A DNA stretch of 64,000 nt from Neorhizobium sp. (GTDB taxonomy: Bacteria > Pseudomonadota > Alphaproteobacteria > Rhizobiales > Rhizobiaceae): NCBI GenBank assembly GCA_028283725.1, contig JAPWKC010000003.1:682001-746000 (forward strand), in the 5' to 3' direction. The notes under the pieces were generated by a model. It saw nothing but the letters and a program-made list of their open reading frames with translations, made no database searches and was not told the origin of the DNA. Both the position numbers and the translations under genes were made by a program. Shown here in pieces: positions 54,618 through 63,363 of the stretch (within the stretch, counting starts at the first letter, position 1; each line of letters opens with the position of its first letter).

Positions 54618-54954
54618 GGCTTTGTCCTTTATACGTTACTGGAGAGTTTTTCGCGGTCATCGACTTTTAAAAGCCATCGACCGTTCAAACCGAAGGGCAT
54701 CGTCCGATGCTCTCCGTCCGCGTTGCCTCCAAGGGTGTCTACGTGGATGCGGTCCTATAAACCAAGGCGGCCGAAGGCGCAAGGCGGCATGTCAATGCGC
54801 CCGGCGGCGATTGATCCTATGCCGCAAGAGATCCGCACGAGCTCGGCAGGCTCCCGCCGCGTTCGTGCTCTTTTTACCATGTCCGCAAACCATTCCCACA
54901 TCAATACCCCTTAAATGAAGGGGCTCGTATTGCCGAGAAAGTAGCTGTTATTCC
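54618..54954. other. Divergent gap containing the rplY leader
   Basis: This 337-base gap separates rplY and the MHYT gene. On the rplY side it holds an inverted arrangement CGGTC...GACCG (54654-54683) around the palindrome CTTTTAAAAG. Further away is the hairpin GCATCG-TC-CGATGC (54697-54710). These could be leader structures. No gene was seen. Confidence 0.35.
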
Positions 54955-57084
54955 ATGTTTCGTGTCATTTCCTGCATCGCAACCGATCACGATTTCCGCT
55001 ACATCGTCGCCGCCGTTCTGGTCTGCGCGACCGGTAGTTTCCTTACAATCAACCTTCTGTCGCGGGCGCATCGCGGCAAGGGGCTGGAAAAGATCATCTG
55101 GCTGGCGCTGGCGGGCTTCATCGGCGGCGCGACCACCTGGGCGACCCATTTTCTGTCGATGCTCGGCTATATGGCGGCGGGCGAGGTCGGCTACGAGCCG
55201 GGACTGACCTTCGCCTCCTTCATCATCGCCATCGTCACCTTTACCGCCGGCTTCATCATCTCGGCCTATGGCGGACGCTCGCCGGCAGCGGAAGCGGGTG
55301 GCATGGTGGCGGGTCTCGGCATCGCGGCGATGCATTATACCGGCATGGCCGCCTATGAGATGCAGGGCCTCATCGCCTGGGACCAGACCTATGTCGTCGC
55401 GTCTCTGGTTCTGGCTGCGATCTTCGGCGCGCTGATCACCAACCGCCTGGTGCGGCCGATCAGCGGGTTCTGCAAATATGGATCCGTGCTTGCCATGGTG
55501 CTGGCGATCGCATCGACGCATTTCACCGCCATGGCGGGCGTCCATGTGACGCTCGATCCGCGCATGGTGATGCCGGTCAGCACCATTTCGCCGATCTCGC
55601 TCGGTTTCGGCGTGCTGGCGCTGATGATGGTTCTGCTGACGCTGACGGCGGCCACCTATCTGATCGACCAGAGCACCGGAAAGGCAGCGATCGAGCGCTA
55701 TCGGCATCTGTCGATGCATGATCCGCTCACCGGGCTTGCCAACCGCACCTTCTTCAACGAGCAGGTCAGCGACCTGGAAAAGCGCCGCTGGGACGCCACG
55801 GCGCAGGTTGCCGTTCTCAGTATCGACCTCAACCGCTTCAAGGAAATCAACGACGTGCACGGCCATGCGGCCGGCGATGCCGTGCTTCGGGCGATCGGCG
55901 GCCGGCTGAGCGACATCGATGGCGAGGGCCATGTGATCGCCCGTGTCGGCGGCGACGAATTCCTGGTCCTGATGAACCGCTATTATCGCCGCTCCGACGC
56001 GATCGGCCTTGCCAAGCAGATGATCGCGGAAATCGGCAAGCCGGTCGACTGGCACGGCTCGACCTTCAGCGTCGATGCCAGCGTCGGGATCGCCATCTAT
56101 CCCGGCGATGCGGAATCGATCGACGATCTTCTGTCGCAGGCCGATGTGGCGATGTACCGTGCCAAGCACACCGGCCCGAATGCCATCTGCTTCTACGACG
56201 CGTCGATGGACAAGGCGGCCCGCGAGCGCAATGCGCTTGCCATGGATATGCGCGCCGGCCTCGCCAAGGGCGAATTCGAACTCTATTACCAGCACCAGAA
56301 CGATGCGCTCTCCGGCAATGTCGTCGGCTTCGAGGTGCTCCTGCGCTGGCACCACCCGAGCCGCGGCATGGTGCCGCCGATGGAATTCATTCCGATCGCC
56401 GAGCGCACCGGCTTCATCGCCGAGCTTGGCGAATGGGTGCTTAACACCGCCTGCGAGGAGGCGGCACGGTGGAAGAACCCGCTGCCGATCGCCGTCAACG
56501 TGGCGCCGCAGCAGCTCGCCGATCCGCTTCTGTCGCTGAAGGTGAAGGAAATCCTGCGCCGCACGGGCTTGCCCGCCAGCCGGCTGGAACTGGAAATCAC
56601 CGAATCGGGCATCATCGCCGACCACCAGCGGGCGCTGCAGGTGGTGCGCCATCTGAAGAGCCTCGGCGTGAAGATCGCCATGGACGATTACGGCACCGGG
56701 TATTCCTCGCTCTCGACGCTGATGAGTTTCCCGTTCGACAAGATCAAGATCGATCGCACCTTCGTCGATGGCCTTGGCGACAATCTGCAGTCGGCGGCGA
56801 TCGTCCGTTCGACGCTCATTCTTGCCGCGAGCCTCGAAATCCCGGTTCTGGCCGAGGGTGTCGAGACCAACGAGCATATCGAATTCCTGCGCCGTGAAGG
56901 TTGCTCGCAGGTGCAGGGCTACCTGTTCGGCAAGCCCGGCCCGCGCGCCGGCATCGAGCATATCGTCAACGGTCTTCTCGCCCAGCAGCCGGCGAGGGCA
57001 GATGGCGACGGTCATGCGGCAGATGTGTGCGACGCTGCAGACAAGGTTGCAGACGGGGCTGCCGACGGGCGAGCGGCTGCCTGA
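54955..57084 (+). CDS. MHYT-GGDEF-EAL protein
   Basis: The 709-residue protein has seven N-terminal membrane helices with three MHYT-like motifs: ATHFLSMLGY, AMHYTGMAAY and STHFTAMAGV. MHYT is proposed to bind copper and sense O2, CO or NO. GGDEF (VGGDEFLVLM) and EAL domains follow. The EAL signature reads FEVLLRWHHP, with the catalytic Glu kept and Ala replaced by Val. The C-terminus has four 12-base repeats. A terminator at 57127-57152 follows. Confidence 0.93.
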   Translation: MFRVISCIATDHDFRYIVAAVLVCATGSFLTINLLSRAHRGKGLEKIIWLALAGFIGGATTWATHFLSMLGYMAAGEVGYEPGLTFASFIIAIVTFTAGFIISAYGGRSPAAEAGGMVAGLGIAAMHYTGMAAYEMQGLIAWDQTYVVASLVLAAIFGALITNRLVRPISGFCKYGSVLAMVLAIASTHFTAMAGVHVTLDPRMVMPVSTISPISLGFGVLALMMVLLTLTAATYLIDQSTGKAAIERYRHLSMHDPLTGLANRTFFNEQVSDLEKRRWDATAQVAVLSIDLNRFKEINDVHGHAAGDAVLRAIGGRLSDIDGEGHVIARVGGDEFLVLMNRYYRRSDAIGLAKQMIAEIGKPVDWHGSTFSVDASVGIAIYPGDAESIDDLLSQADVAMYRAKHTGPNAICFYDASMDKAARERNALAMDMRAGLAKGEFELYYQHQNDALSGNVVGFEVLLRWHHPSRGMVPPMEFIPIAERTGFIAELGEWVLNTACEEAARWKNPLPIAVNVAPQQLADPLLSLKVKEILRRTGLPASRLELEITESGIIADHQRALQVVRHLKSLGVKIAMDDYGTGYSSLSTLMSFPFDKIKIDRTFVDGLGDNLQSAAIVRSTLILAASLEIPVLAEGVETNEHIEFLRREGCSQVQGYLFGKPGPRAGIEHIVNGLLAQQPARADGDGHAADVCDAADKVADGAADGRAAA
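57034..57081 (+). repeat. Four 12-base repeats at the 3' end of the MHYT gene
   Basis: GCTGCAGACAAG, GTTGCAGACGGG, GCTGCCGACGGG and a diverged CGAGCGGCTGCC encode AADK, VADG, AADG and RAAA just before the stop codon. Confidence 0.75.
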
Positions 57085-57126
57085 GACGGGCGAGACTGCT
57101 CAAGCAGACCAAAGACAGAGGGCAAG

Positions 57127-57152
57127 GGCCGGCGCAGGACGCCGGCCTTTTT
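57127..57152 (+). terminator. Terminator after the MHYT gene
   Basis: GGCCGGCG and CGCCGGCC pair around CAGGA and are followed by TTTTT. This is a good rho-independent terminator. Confidence 0.85.
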
Positions 57153-57186
57153 CGTTTGGTCTGGGAGGAATATCGACCGGAGAGGC

Positions 57187-57444
57187 TTACCGGCGGGGTT
57201 CGCCGCCCGGCGCGTAGGCCGTCTTCGTCTCGAAGCGGAACTTGTGGCTGCAATCGGTGCAGCGGAGCATGTATTTGCGCGGATCGGTGGCGGCAAATTC
57301 GGTGACGAAGCCCCTGGGCAATTCGTCGATGCGGAAATCGCGGCTGGCGGCGCGCTTGTCGTCCGCCTCCGAGACCTCGGCATAGCCCGTGTTGCCGCAT
57401 TGCGAGCATTCGAGCTTGCGGGAATAGCGGTCGCGCGCTGCCAT
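57187..57444 (-). CDS. Small zinc-ribbon protein of unknown function
   Basis: The 85-residue protein has two CxxC pairs: CSQCGNTG and CTDCSHKF, a zinc-ribbon layout. The rest is polar, with RRYSRKLE at the start and a Pro/Gly-rich end. AAAGGACAAGCTG precedes ATG 57444. A longer open frame upstream lacks similarity. It may bind nucleic acid or protein through the zinc ribbon. No more specific function is claimed. Confidence 0.72.
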   Translation of the reverse strand: MAARDRYSRKLECSQCGNTGYAEVSEADDKRAASRDFRIDELPRGFVTEFAATDPRKYMLRCTDCSHKFRFETKTAYAPGGEPRR

Positions 57445-57517
57445 CAGCTTGTCCTTTCGAGATATCGGCGGTGATGTCTGTCGGGCGGCCGCGGGGTTTT
57501 GTCTGCGGTGCCGGTTC

Positions 57518-57569
57518 TGCGCCATCCGCGACGCAAAACCGGTTCCCACTTTTGCTGGAATGGCCTCAG
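57518..57569. repeat. Interspersed rhizobial-type repeat, copy 3
   Basis: GACGCAAAACCGGTTCCCAC and TTTTGCTGGAATGGCCT match copies 1 and 2. This copy ends at the stop codon of prs, so prs runs directly into it. Confidence 0.7.
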
Positions 57570-58498
57570 TCGAACAGGCTGGAGACGGATTCTTCCATCG
57601 CCGTGCGGTTGATCGCCTCGCCAAGCAGGGTGGACGTGGTGATGACGCGGATATTATGCGCCGACTGAACCGCCGTGGTCGGCTGGATACTGTCGGTAAT
57701 CACCAGTTCGCGCAGCTTGGAATTGGCGATGCGGGTGACGGCGCCGCCCGAGAGAACGCCGTGGGTGATATAGGCGGTGACGCTGGTCGCGCCCTTGGCG
57801 AGAAGCGCCTCGGCCGCATTGCAGAGGGTTCCTCCCGAGTCGACGATATCGTCGACCAGCAGACAGTCCTTGCCGGTCACGTCGCCGATGACGTTCATGA
57901 CTTCCGATTCACCGGCGCGTTCGCGGCGCTTGTCGACGATCGCCAGCTGGCAATCGAGACGTTTTGCGAGCGAGCGGGCGCGCACCACGCCGCCGACATC
58001 GGGAGACACGACCATGACGTTGTTCAGGTCGTAATGTTCCTTGACGTCGCGGGCCAGGATCGGGATCGCGTAGAGGTTATCGGTCGGGATGTCGAAGAAG
58101 CCCTGGATCTGGCCTGCGTGAAGATCGAGCGTCAGAACGCGGTCCGCACCGGCCTCGGTAATCAGGTTGGCGACGAGCTTGGCCGAGATCGGCGTGCGCG
58201 GGCCAGCCTTGCGGTCCTGGCGAGCGTAGCCGAAATAGGGGATCACCGCCGTGATGCGTTTTGCCGACGAGCGGCGGAACGCATCGATCATGATCAGCAG
58301 TTCCATCAGGTGATCGTTGGTCGGGAAAGACGTGGACTGGATGACGAATACGTCTTCCCCGCGCACGTTCTCCTGAATTTCAACGAAGATTTCCTGATCC
58401 GCGAAGCGCCTGACACTGGCTTTCCCGACTGGAACATTGAGATAGCTGCAGATCGCGTCGGCAAGATGCCGGTTCGAATTGCCTGCGAAAACCTTCAT
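57566..58498 (-). CDS. prs: Ribose-phosphate pyrophosphokinase
   Basis: The 310-residue enzyme makes PRPP from ribose 5-phosphate and ATP. Motifs are the Mg/ATP region [38 protein letters not shown] and the PRPP loop [24 protein letters not shown] feeds nucleotide, histidine and tryptophan synthesis. It is transcribed leftward, downstream of the lipoprotein gene across 105 bases. Confidence 0.97.
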   Translation of the reverse strand: MKVFAGNSNRHLADAICSYLNVPVGKASVRRFADQEIFVEIQENVRGEDVFVIQSTSFPTNDHLMELLIMIDAFRRSSAKRITAVIPYFGYARQDRKAGPRTPISAKLVANLITEAGADRVLTLDLHAGQIQGFFDIPTDNLYAIPILARDVKEHYDLNNVMVVSPDVGGVVRARSLAKRLDCQLAIVDKRRERAGESEVMNVIGDVTGKDCLLVDDIVDSGGTLCNAAEALLAKGATSVTAYITHGVLSGGAVTRIANSKLRELVITDSIQPTTAVQSAHNIRVITTSTLLGEAINRTAMEESVSSLFD

Positions 58499-58603
58499 TG
58501 CGGCCCGCCTGTTTTGAAGCTGGATAGCGGCCTTTTACCGCCGCCGGTTTCGAATGCAATAGGGATTGCACGCGGTCAAGGATTTTTGTGACGTCGGGAT
58601 GAA

Positions 58604-59668
58604 CTATCCCCGTCTGCTGTCGCGCCAGTTGAGATAATCCGAGATTGTTTTTGCGGCTATGAGTTCCATCGTCGCAGCCGGAACCGCAGCCCAGGGGTCA
58701 CTTTCACGCGAACCGGCCCTCACCGGCACGACTTCCTGACCCTGCATGCGGTTCAAACGGTTGCCGGCCGGATCGAGCACGTCCCAGACATAGATGATCG
58801 TCACCTGCTTTCCCTTCGGGCCGTCGCCCTGGAAGGCGGAGAAGTAACCCTTGAGGATTTCTTCGGCGCGCGCATCGTTCGACGGGCGGATGACGAGGCC
58901 GCTGGCGCGCGCATCCGATCCCAACCGGCGCGACAGGGGCGTCACCGCCTCGACCGGTGCGCCGATCACCGGCAGGAAACGGATCGTATTGCCGGCGCCC
59001 TGCGACGATGCCGACCGCATCTGGCTTGAGCGTTGGCCGGAGGGTTGGCCTGAGGGCGGCTCGGGGGATTGGCCGGAGTGCGGCACGTCTTGCGGGGCGG
59101 TGATCGATGCAGAGCGCGGCGGCGCCCTCCGTCCGTCCGATGATCGTGCGACACTTGCCGCATCATCCTGCCCGTTCCAGACGGGCGGCGGGCCGGAGGA
59201 GGCGGGCGAGACGTTGCTGCCCGATTGCAGGGCATCGGCCTGCGCTTCCAGAGAACTGCCCGATGGATAGGGCGAGCCCTGCCGGACCGGTGGGTGCTGG
59301 GCGTAGGTGCGGTCACGATAGGTTTCCGGCGCGGGCGAACGGGCGATGTCGTCGGCATCGGCCTGGGTGACAGGGGACGTCACGGGGGAGCCCGTGCGGT
59401 AGCCACGGCCTGCCAGCCTGTTGGTTTCGCCGGCATAGCGCCGGTTTCGATCGTCGCCCGAATTCTCGCCTGAACGCTCCCCTGAACGCTCTTCTGAACG
59501 CTCCCCTGAACTCTGGCCGCGATCCCGGTCGGCATAGCGGCCCGGCTGCGTGCCGGCGCCGACATCCACTTGCGGGGTGAGGGCATCTGTCGTGTTGCAG
59601 GCGGCGAGAAGCGGCGCGAGAAGGCCGGCGAGGGCGAAGGCGATGATCGCTTTCCTCACATGCCGCAT
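58604..59668 (-). CDS. Lipoprotein with repetitive linker, unknown function
   Basis: The protein has about 354 residues with a lipoprotein signal peptide: MRHVRKAIIAFALAGLLAPL then LAAC, with the lipidated Cys24. A long Gly/Ser/Arg/Glu-rich linker follows, including four 12-base repeats encoding SGER-type blocks. A conserved C-terminal domain starts NTIRFLPVIGAPVEAVTPLS and ends TMELIAAKTISDYLNWRDSRRG, divided here as MELIAAKTISDYLNW. I recognise no function. GGCGGGGATTGATC lies before ATG 59668. Confidence 0.75.
   Translation of the reverse strand: MRHVRKAIIAFALAGLLAPLLAACNTTDALTPQVDVGAGTQPGRYADRDRGQSSGERSEERSGERSGENSGDDRNRRYAGETNRLAGRGYRTGSPVTSPVTQADADDIARSPAPETYRDRTYAQHPPVRQGSPYPSGSSLEAQADALQSGSNVSPASSGPPPVWNGQDDAASVARSSDGRRAPPRSASITAPQDVPHSGQSPEPPSGQPSGQRSSQMRSASSQGAGNTIRFLPVIGAPVEAVTPLSRRLGSDARASGLVIRPSNDARAEEILKGYFSAFQGDGPKGKQVTIIYVWDVLDPAGNRLNRMQGQEVVPVRAGSRESDPWAAVPAATMELIAAKTISDYLNWRDSRRG
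59469..59516. repeat. Four 12-base repeats in the lipoprotein gene
   Basis: CCTGAACGCTCC, CCTGAACGCTCT, TCTGAACGCTCC and CCTGAACTCTGG follow each other. The unit is nearly the same as that at 16113-16160 in the DUF4159 gene, and both encode Gly/Ser/Arg-rich linkers. Confidence 0.85.
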
Positions 59669-59782
59669 GATCAATCCCCGCCTGTTTCTACCGCATCTGA
59701 AACTTACGGTGGCCGTTCGGGCCAAGTCAATTGCGGCGTCCTGCGGCAAAGCCGCTTCACCGTCTCCCTGCGGATGTGCCAC

Positions 59783-60934
59783 CTATTTCTGGATGAGATC
59801 GAGCGTATGGCGGGACAGCGTCAGCGGTGCGGCTTCCGTCGTCAGATAGGTCTGGCCGAGCGTCATCGCCGCGCCCGTGTCGGAATCCATGATGATCATG
59901 TGAACGAAAAGCGTCATTCCGGCCAAAATCTCCTGCGGATTGCCGGAGTGGAACATCTGGCTTTCCATCCAGGATGGCGAGAAGCGGGCGCCGAGGGAAT
60001 AGCCGCAGGCATTCAGCCGATGGCGGGACAGGCCGCGCTCGTCGAAGATGCGGGCGTGGACATCGAAGACATCGCCGAACGTGTGGCCCGGCGTCAGAAC
60101 CTCCTCGATCGCCAAAATCGTCTCGTGGCAGGCCTTGTAGAGTTCGCGGTGGCGCAGCGACGGATCGCCGATCAGGACGGTGCGCATCATCGCCGCATGA
60201 TAATGGGCAGAGACGCCGGCCCATTCGAGCGTCAGCTGGTCGGTGGCATCGAGCCTGCGGCGGCCGGCCTTGTAGCGGCACAGAAGCGCATCCTCGCCGG
60301 AGCCGATGATGAATTCGTTGGCGGGATAATCGCCGCCGCCGGCAAGGATCGTGCCCTGCATGGCCGACAGAATGGCGCCTTCGTCGGCGCCGGGGCCGAT
60401 CAGGGCAAGGGCTGCATCGAGCGCATCGTCAGCAAGGGCTGCGGCGCGTCTGACATGGGCGATCTCTGCCTCGCTCTTGATCAGCCGCAGGCGGCCGACG
60501 AGATAGGAGGCGTCGCTCAGCTGGCCGAAGGTGGAGAGCTGGCTGTCGATCAATCGCGCGACGCGGCCGGTCATGCCGTGCGTGTCGTATTCGATGCCGA
60601 TCCTGGCGCCGAGCAGATCCATGTCGCTCAGCAGGTTTTTGAGATCCAGCGTCGGGTCGGCATTCACCCGGTCGACCCAGACCACGACATTGTCGAGAAC
60701 CGAGGTCTGGCGGGCCTGGCGCAGATCCGCCGAGCGGGTGAGAAGCGTCATCGAGCCGTCGGCCTTGACCACCAGCGTCTGGAAGAAGCAGTAGCCGAAC
60801 GTGTCGTAGCCGGTCAGCCAGTACATGCTTTCCTGGGCGAACAGGAGGAGAGCGTCGAGCTTTTCCTCCCGCATCGTCTCCGTCAGACGGGCGAGGCGGG
60901 CGGAATATTCGTGTTCGTCGAATTGCAGGGCCAT
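59783..60934 (-). CDS. M24-fold peptidase/creatinase-like protein without metal ligands
   Basis: The 383-residue protein has a creatinase N-terminal domain (EHEYSARLARLTETMREEKL) and an M24 'pita-bread' C-terminal domain. The five M24 metal ligands look absent: the place of the Asp-rich strand reads LEWAGVSAHYHAAMMRT, the expected His reads CGYSLGARF, and the expected Glu motifs read FVHMIIMDSDT and MTLGQTYLTTE. This suggests creatinase-like or DoeA-like hydrolase activity without metal, rather than an Xaa-Pro peptidase. The substrate is unknown. It is leftward and upstream of the lipoprotein gene. Confidence 0.8.
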   Translation of the reverse strand: MALQFDEHEYSARLARLTETMREEKLDALLLFAQESMYWLTGYDTFGYCFFQTLVVKADGSMTLLTRSADLRQARQTSVLDNVVVWVDRVNADPTLDLKNLLSDMDLLGARIGIEYDTHGMTGRVARLIDSQLSTFGQLSDASYLVGRLRLIKSEAEIAHVRRAAALADDALDAALALIGPGADEGAILSAMQGTILAGGGDYPANEFIIGSGEDALLCRYKAGRRRLDATDQLTLEWAGVSAHYHAAMMRTVLIGDPSLRHRELYKACHETILAIEEVLTPGHTFGDVFDVHARIFDERGLSRHRLNACGYSLGARFSPSWMESQMFHSGNPQEILAGMTLFVHMIIMDSDTGAAMTLGQTYLTTEAAPLTLSRHTLDLIQK

Positions 60935-60999
60935 GTCGGTCCTCCTTGGCGCTATCCACGGAACATCGGGCCGAATGGCCCGGCGTCAATCCTCACTGC

Positions 61000-61130
61000 A
61001 AGCCCGTGGGCAACCCTCTTGGGCAGCCCCCGTGAGCAGGCCCCTTGCGCAGCCCCGTCGGGCAGAGCCCTCGGCCGCCCCCTTGAGCCGCCCCCTTGGG
61101 CCATCCCCTTGGGCCGCCGCCTTTGAGCCC
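61000..61130. repeat. Degenerate repeats of CCCTTGGGC type
   Basis: The gap between pgeF and the M24-like gene is made of loosely repeated CCCTTGGGC, CCCCTTGCGC and CGCCCCCTTGAG variants at about 13-14 bases spacing. No gene was called here. Confidence 0.6.
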
Positions 61131-61149
61131 CAAACCGGGAAGGCTGACT

Positions 61150-61941
61150 TCAGGGCCGGATGGCGATTGCCGAGATCTGCCTTCCGTAATCCGGCTCGCC
61201 GGCATGGGTGGTGCGGCGATAGGAATAGAAGCGGTCACGGTCCGGATAGGTGTCGAGATCGAGACTTGCCGCTTCGACGCCTGCCGCCTTCAGCCGCCGG
61301 ATCGTCAACGACGGCAGGTCGAACATGCTGTGTCCTTCCTTCGTCGACGGCGAGAAGAACTCGGCATAGGAGGGATCGAAGCCGAGGAAGCGTTCGACGA
61401 ATTCCGGGCCGACCTCATAGCTGTGGCGTCCGATCGACGGGCCGAGCACGGCGGCGATGTTTTTTCTGGAGGCGCCGAGGGCGACCATCGCATCGATGGT
61501 GTTTTCGAGTACGCCCGTCAGCGCGCCCTTCCAGCCGGCATGCGCGGCGCCGATAACGCCTGCATCGCCATCGGCAAACAGGATCGGGCCGCAATCTGCC
61601 GAGAGGACGCCGATCGCGATACCGGGCGTGGCCGTCACCATCGCATCCACCTGCGGGCGGGTGCCGGAATAGGTTTCATCGACCACGGCGACATCCGGGG
61701 AATGGACCTGATGCACGGTCGCCAGCTTGTCGAGCGGCAGATCGAACCATGCGGCGACGCGGCGGCGGTTTTCGATGACGCGCTCCTGATCGTCATTCGA
61801 ACCGATGCCGACATTGAGGCCGGCATAGATACCGTCCGAAACGCCGCCGTTGCGGGTGAAAAAGCCATGGGCAATGCGGGAGCCGGCGCGCTCTGCAAGA
61901 AGCGGGCTCATGATTGGCGTCGGCGCGGTCAAATCCTGCAT
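61150..61941 (-). CDS. pgeF: Peptidoglycan editing factor PgeF (laccase-domain family)
   Basis: The 263-residue protein has the family motifs VHQVHSPDVAVVD, ADCGPILFADGDAGVIGAAH and AGWKGALTGVLENTI with zinc-binding Cys/His, and a final RPTL-like region. PgeF removes misincorporated amino acids from peptidoglycan precursors and was formerly grouped with polyphenol oxidases. In rhizobia it often lies beside lgt and the MidA-type methyltransferase, as here. Confidence 0.92.
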   Translation of the reverse strand: MQDLTAPTPIMSPLLAERAGSRIAHGFFTRNGGVSDGIYAGLNVGIGSNDDQERVIENRRRVAAWFDLPLDKLATVHQVHSPDVAVVDETYSGTRPQVDAMVTATPGIAIGVLSADCGPILFADGDAGVIGAAHAGWKGALTGVLENTIDAMVALGASRKNIAAVLGPSIGRHSYEVGPEFVERFLGFDPSYAEFFSPSTKEGHSMFDLPSLTIRRLKAAGVEAASLDLDTYPDRDRFYSYRRTTHAGEPDYGRQISAIAIRP

Positions 61942-62195
61942 CGGCGTTTCATCCTGTTGAATTTTATGGTTTTTATGTGCGCTGAACCGGTGCGGCGCGC
62001 TGCTTCGTTTCGGGCGGAGAGTGGCGCAGGCGGCCCCCGTCTGTCAATCCGGGGAAGGGATTGGGGTGTCCGGCGCGTGCTGACGAGAGGGCGGTGCCGC
62101 CTTTTCCAAAACCTCTCCCGAAACCGGGCGGTCAAGGGAAGGCAGCCCCTGCGCTCAAAGTGAAGGATTGACCGGAGCAGGGAGGGGTTGCCGTC

Positions 62196-63347
62196 TCACT
62201 CCACCGGGCGGAACGGCATCAGGTGGATTGCCGGGCTCGAAACGGCGATCACCTTGAAAAGCTCGCCCATCTTGCCGGCACCTTCGCCCGCCAGCCGGTC
62301 GACGGCTGAAGCGATGAGGCGCTGTTCCGGCGGCTCCCTGTCCTTTGCCAGTACGGTGGCGCGTTCGGCGATGCCGAGACCGTAGAGGAACTCCCCCTGC
62401 CGCAGGCCGCCGTTCAGATGCACGCCCGTGTCGCGGGCGATGCGGGCGAGATCCTCGAAATCCACATGGCTCGTCAGGTCGGCCTCGCCGGGATGAGCCA
62501 GCGCGGCATCGAAATCATGGTTGCGGATCGCCTGCAGCGTGTCGCCGAAGCTTGTGACCATATGGCCGTAGTCGATGACCACGGCCGTGCCGCCATGGGT
62601 GCGCAGGCGCTCGCTCAGCGTCTGCATCACGGCCTGACGGGCAGGCGCATATTCGAAGATCGTGCCGTCCGGCACGCGGCCCGTCTCGCCCGGCAGGAGC
62701 GAGGGGTCGAGCGTGGCGATGCCGATGGTGAAGGTCAGCGCGTCATCCGCGTCGAGACCGACCATGCGCTCGCGAAAGCCGGTCTTGGTCTGGACGAACT
62801 GGCGGATCGGGATCGCATCGAAGAGCTCGTTTGCGGCGATCAGGGTGAAACCTTCCGGGACCTGATCGAAGCTGCCGTGCCAGGAAATCTTGGTGGAATA
62901 GGTTTCGAGCGTGACACGCTGGACGCCGCGCAGGCGCTCGCTGGTTTCCACCAGATGCACTTCCAGCGTTTCGAAGAGCGGCGGGGCGAGCTTGGCAATG
63001 ACCCGCAGCATGTCGGCCATCATCGTGCCGCGGCCGGGGCCGATCTCGACGAGCTTGACCGGCGTCGGCGCACCGTGCTGTTGCCAGGCATGCACCATGA
63101 AGACGCCGATCATCTCGCCGAAGAGCTGGCTGATCTCGGGCGCGGTGATGAAGTCGCCATGGGCGCCGAAGGGTTCGCGCGTCTGGTAATAGCCGTAGTC
63201 AGGGTCGGCGAGGCAGAGCGCGAAATAATCGGTGACGCTGATCGGCCCATGGGCGCGGATCAGGTTGGCGATCCGGCCGGCAAGCGGCGTCATGGCCGGG
63301 ACTGCTGGCGTCGGAGCGTCGGGCGAGGGGTCTGCGGGCGTTGTCAC
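62196..63347 (-). CDS. MidA/NDUFAF7-type SAM-dependent methyltransferase
   Basis: The 383-residue protein contains GPISVTDYFALCLADPDYGY YQTREPFGAHGDFITAPEIS (given as two 20s) and LVEIGPGRGTMMADMLRV as SAM motif I. Family members resemble NDUFAF7, which symmetrically methylates an arginine of complex I. The bacterial target is not settled. It begins with GTG at 63347, supported by GGAGGCCGCCCCG upstream, and lies 16 bases after lgt on the same strand. pgeF follows downstream. Confidence 0.9.
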   Translation of the reverse strand: MTTPADPSPDAPTPAVPAMTPLAGRIANLIRAHGPISVTDYFALCLADPDYGYYQTREPFGAHGDFITAPEISQLFGEMIGVFMVHAWQQHGAPTPVKLVEIGPGRGTMMADMLRVIAKLAPPLFETLEVHLVETSERLRGVQRVTLETYSTKISWHGSFDQVPEGFTLIAANELFDAIPIRQFVQTKTGFRERMVGLDADDALTFTIGIATLDPSLLPGETGRVPDGTIFEYAPARQAVMQTLSERLRTHGGTAVVIDYGHMVTSFGDTLQAIRNHDFDAALAHPGEADLTSHVDFEDLARIARDTGVHLNGGLRQGEFLYGLGIAERATVLAKDREPPEQRLIASAVDRLAGEGAGKMGELFKVIAVSSPAIHLMPFRPVE

Positions 63348-63363
63348 CGGGGCGGCCTCCGTC

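Noticed and set aside
54901-57015. 704-codon leftward frame opposite the MHYT gene
   Set aside because: The MHYT, GGDEF and EAL domains lie on the plus strand, and this frame has only Asp/Arg/His-rich composition.
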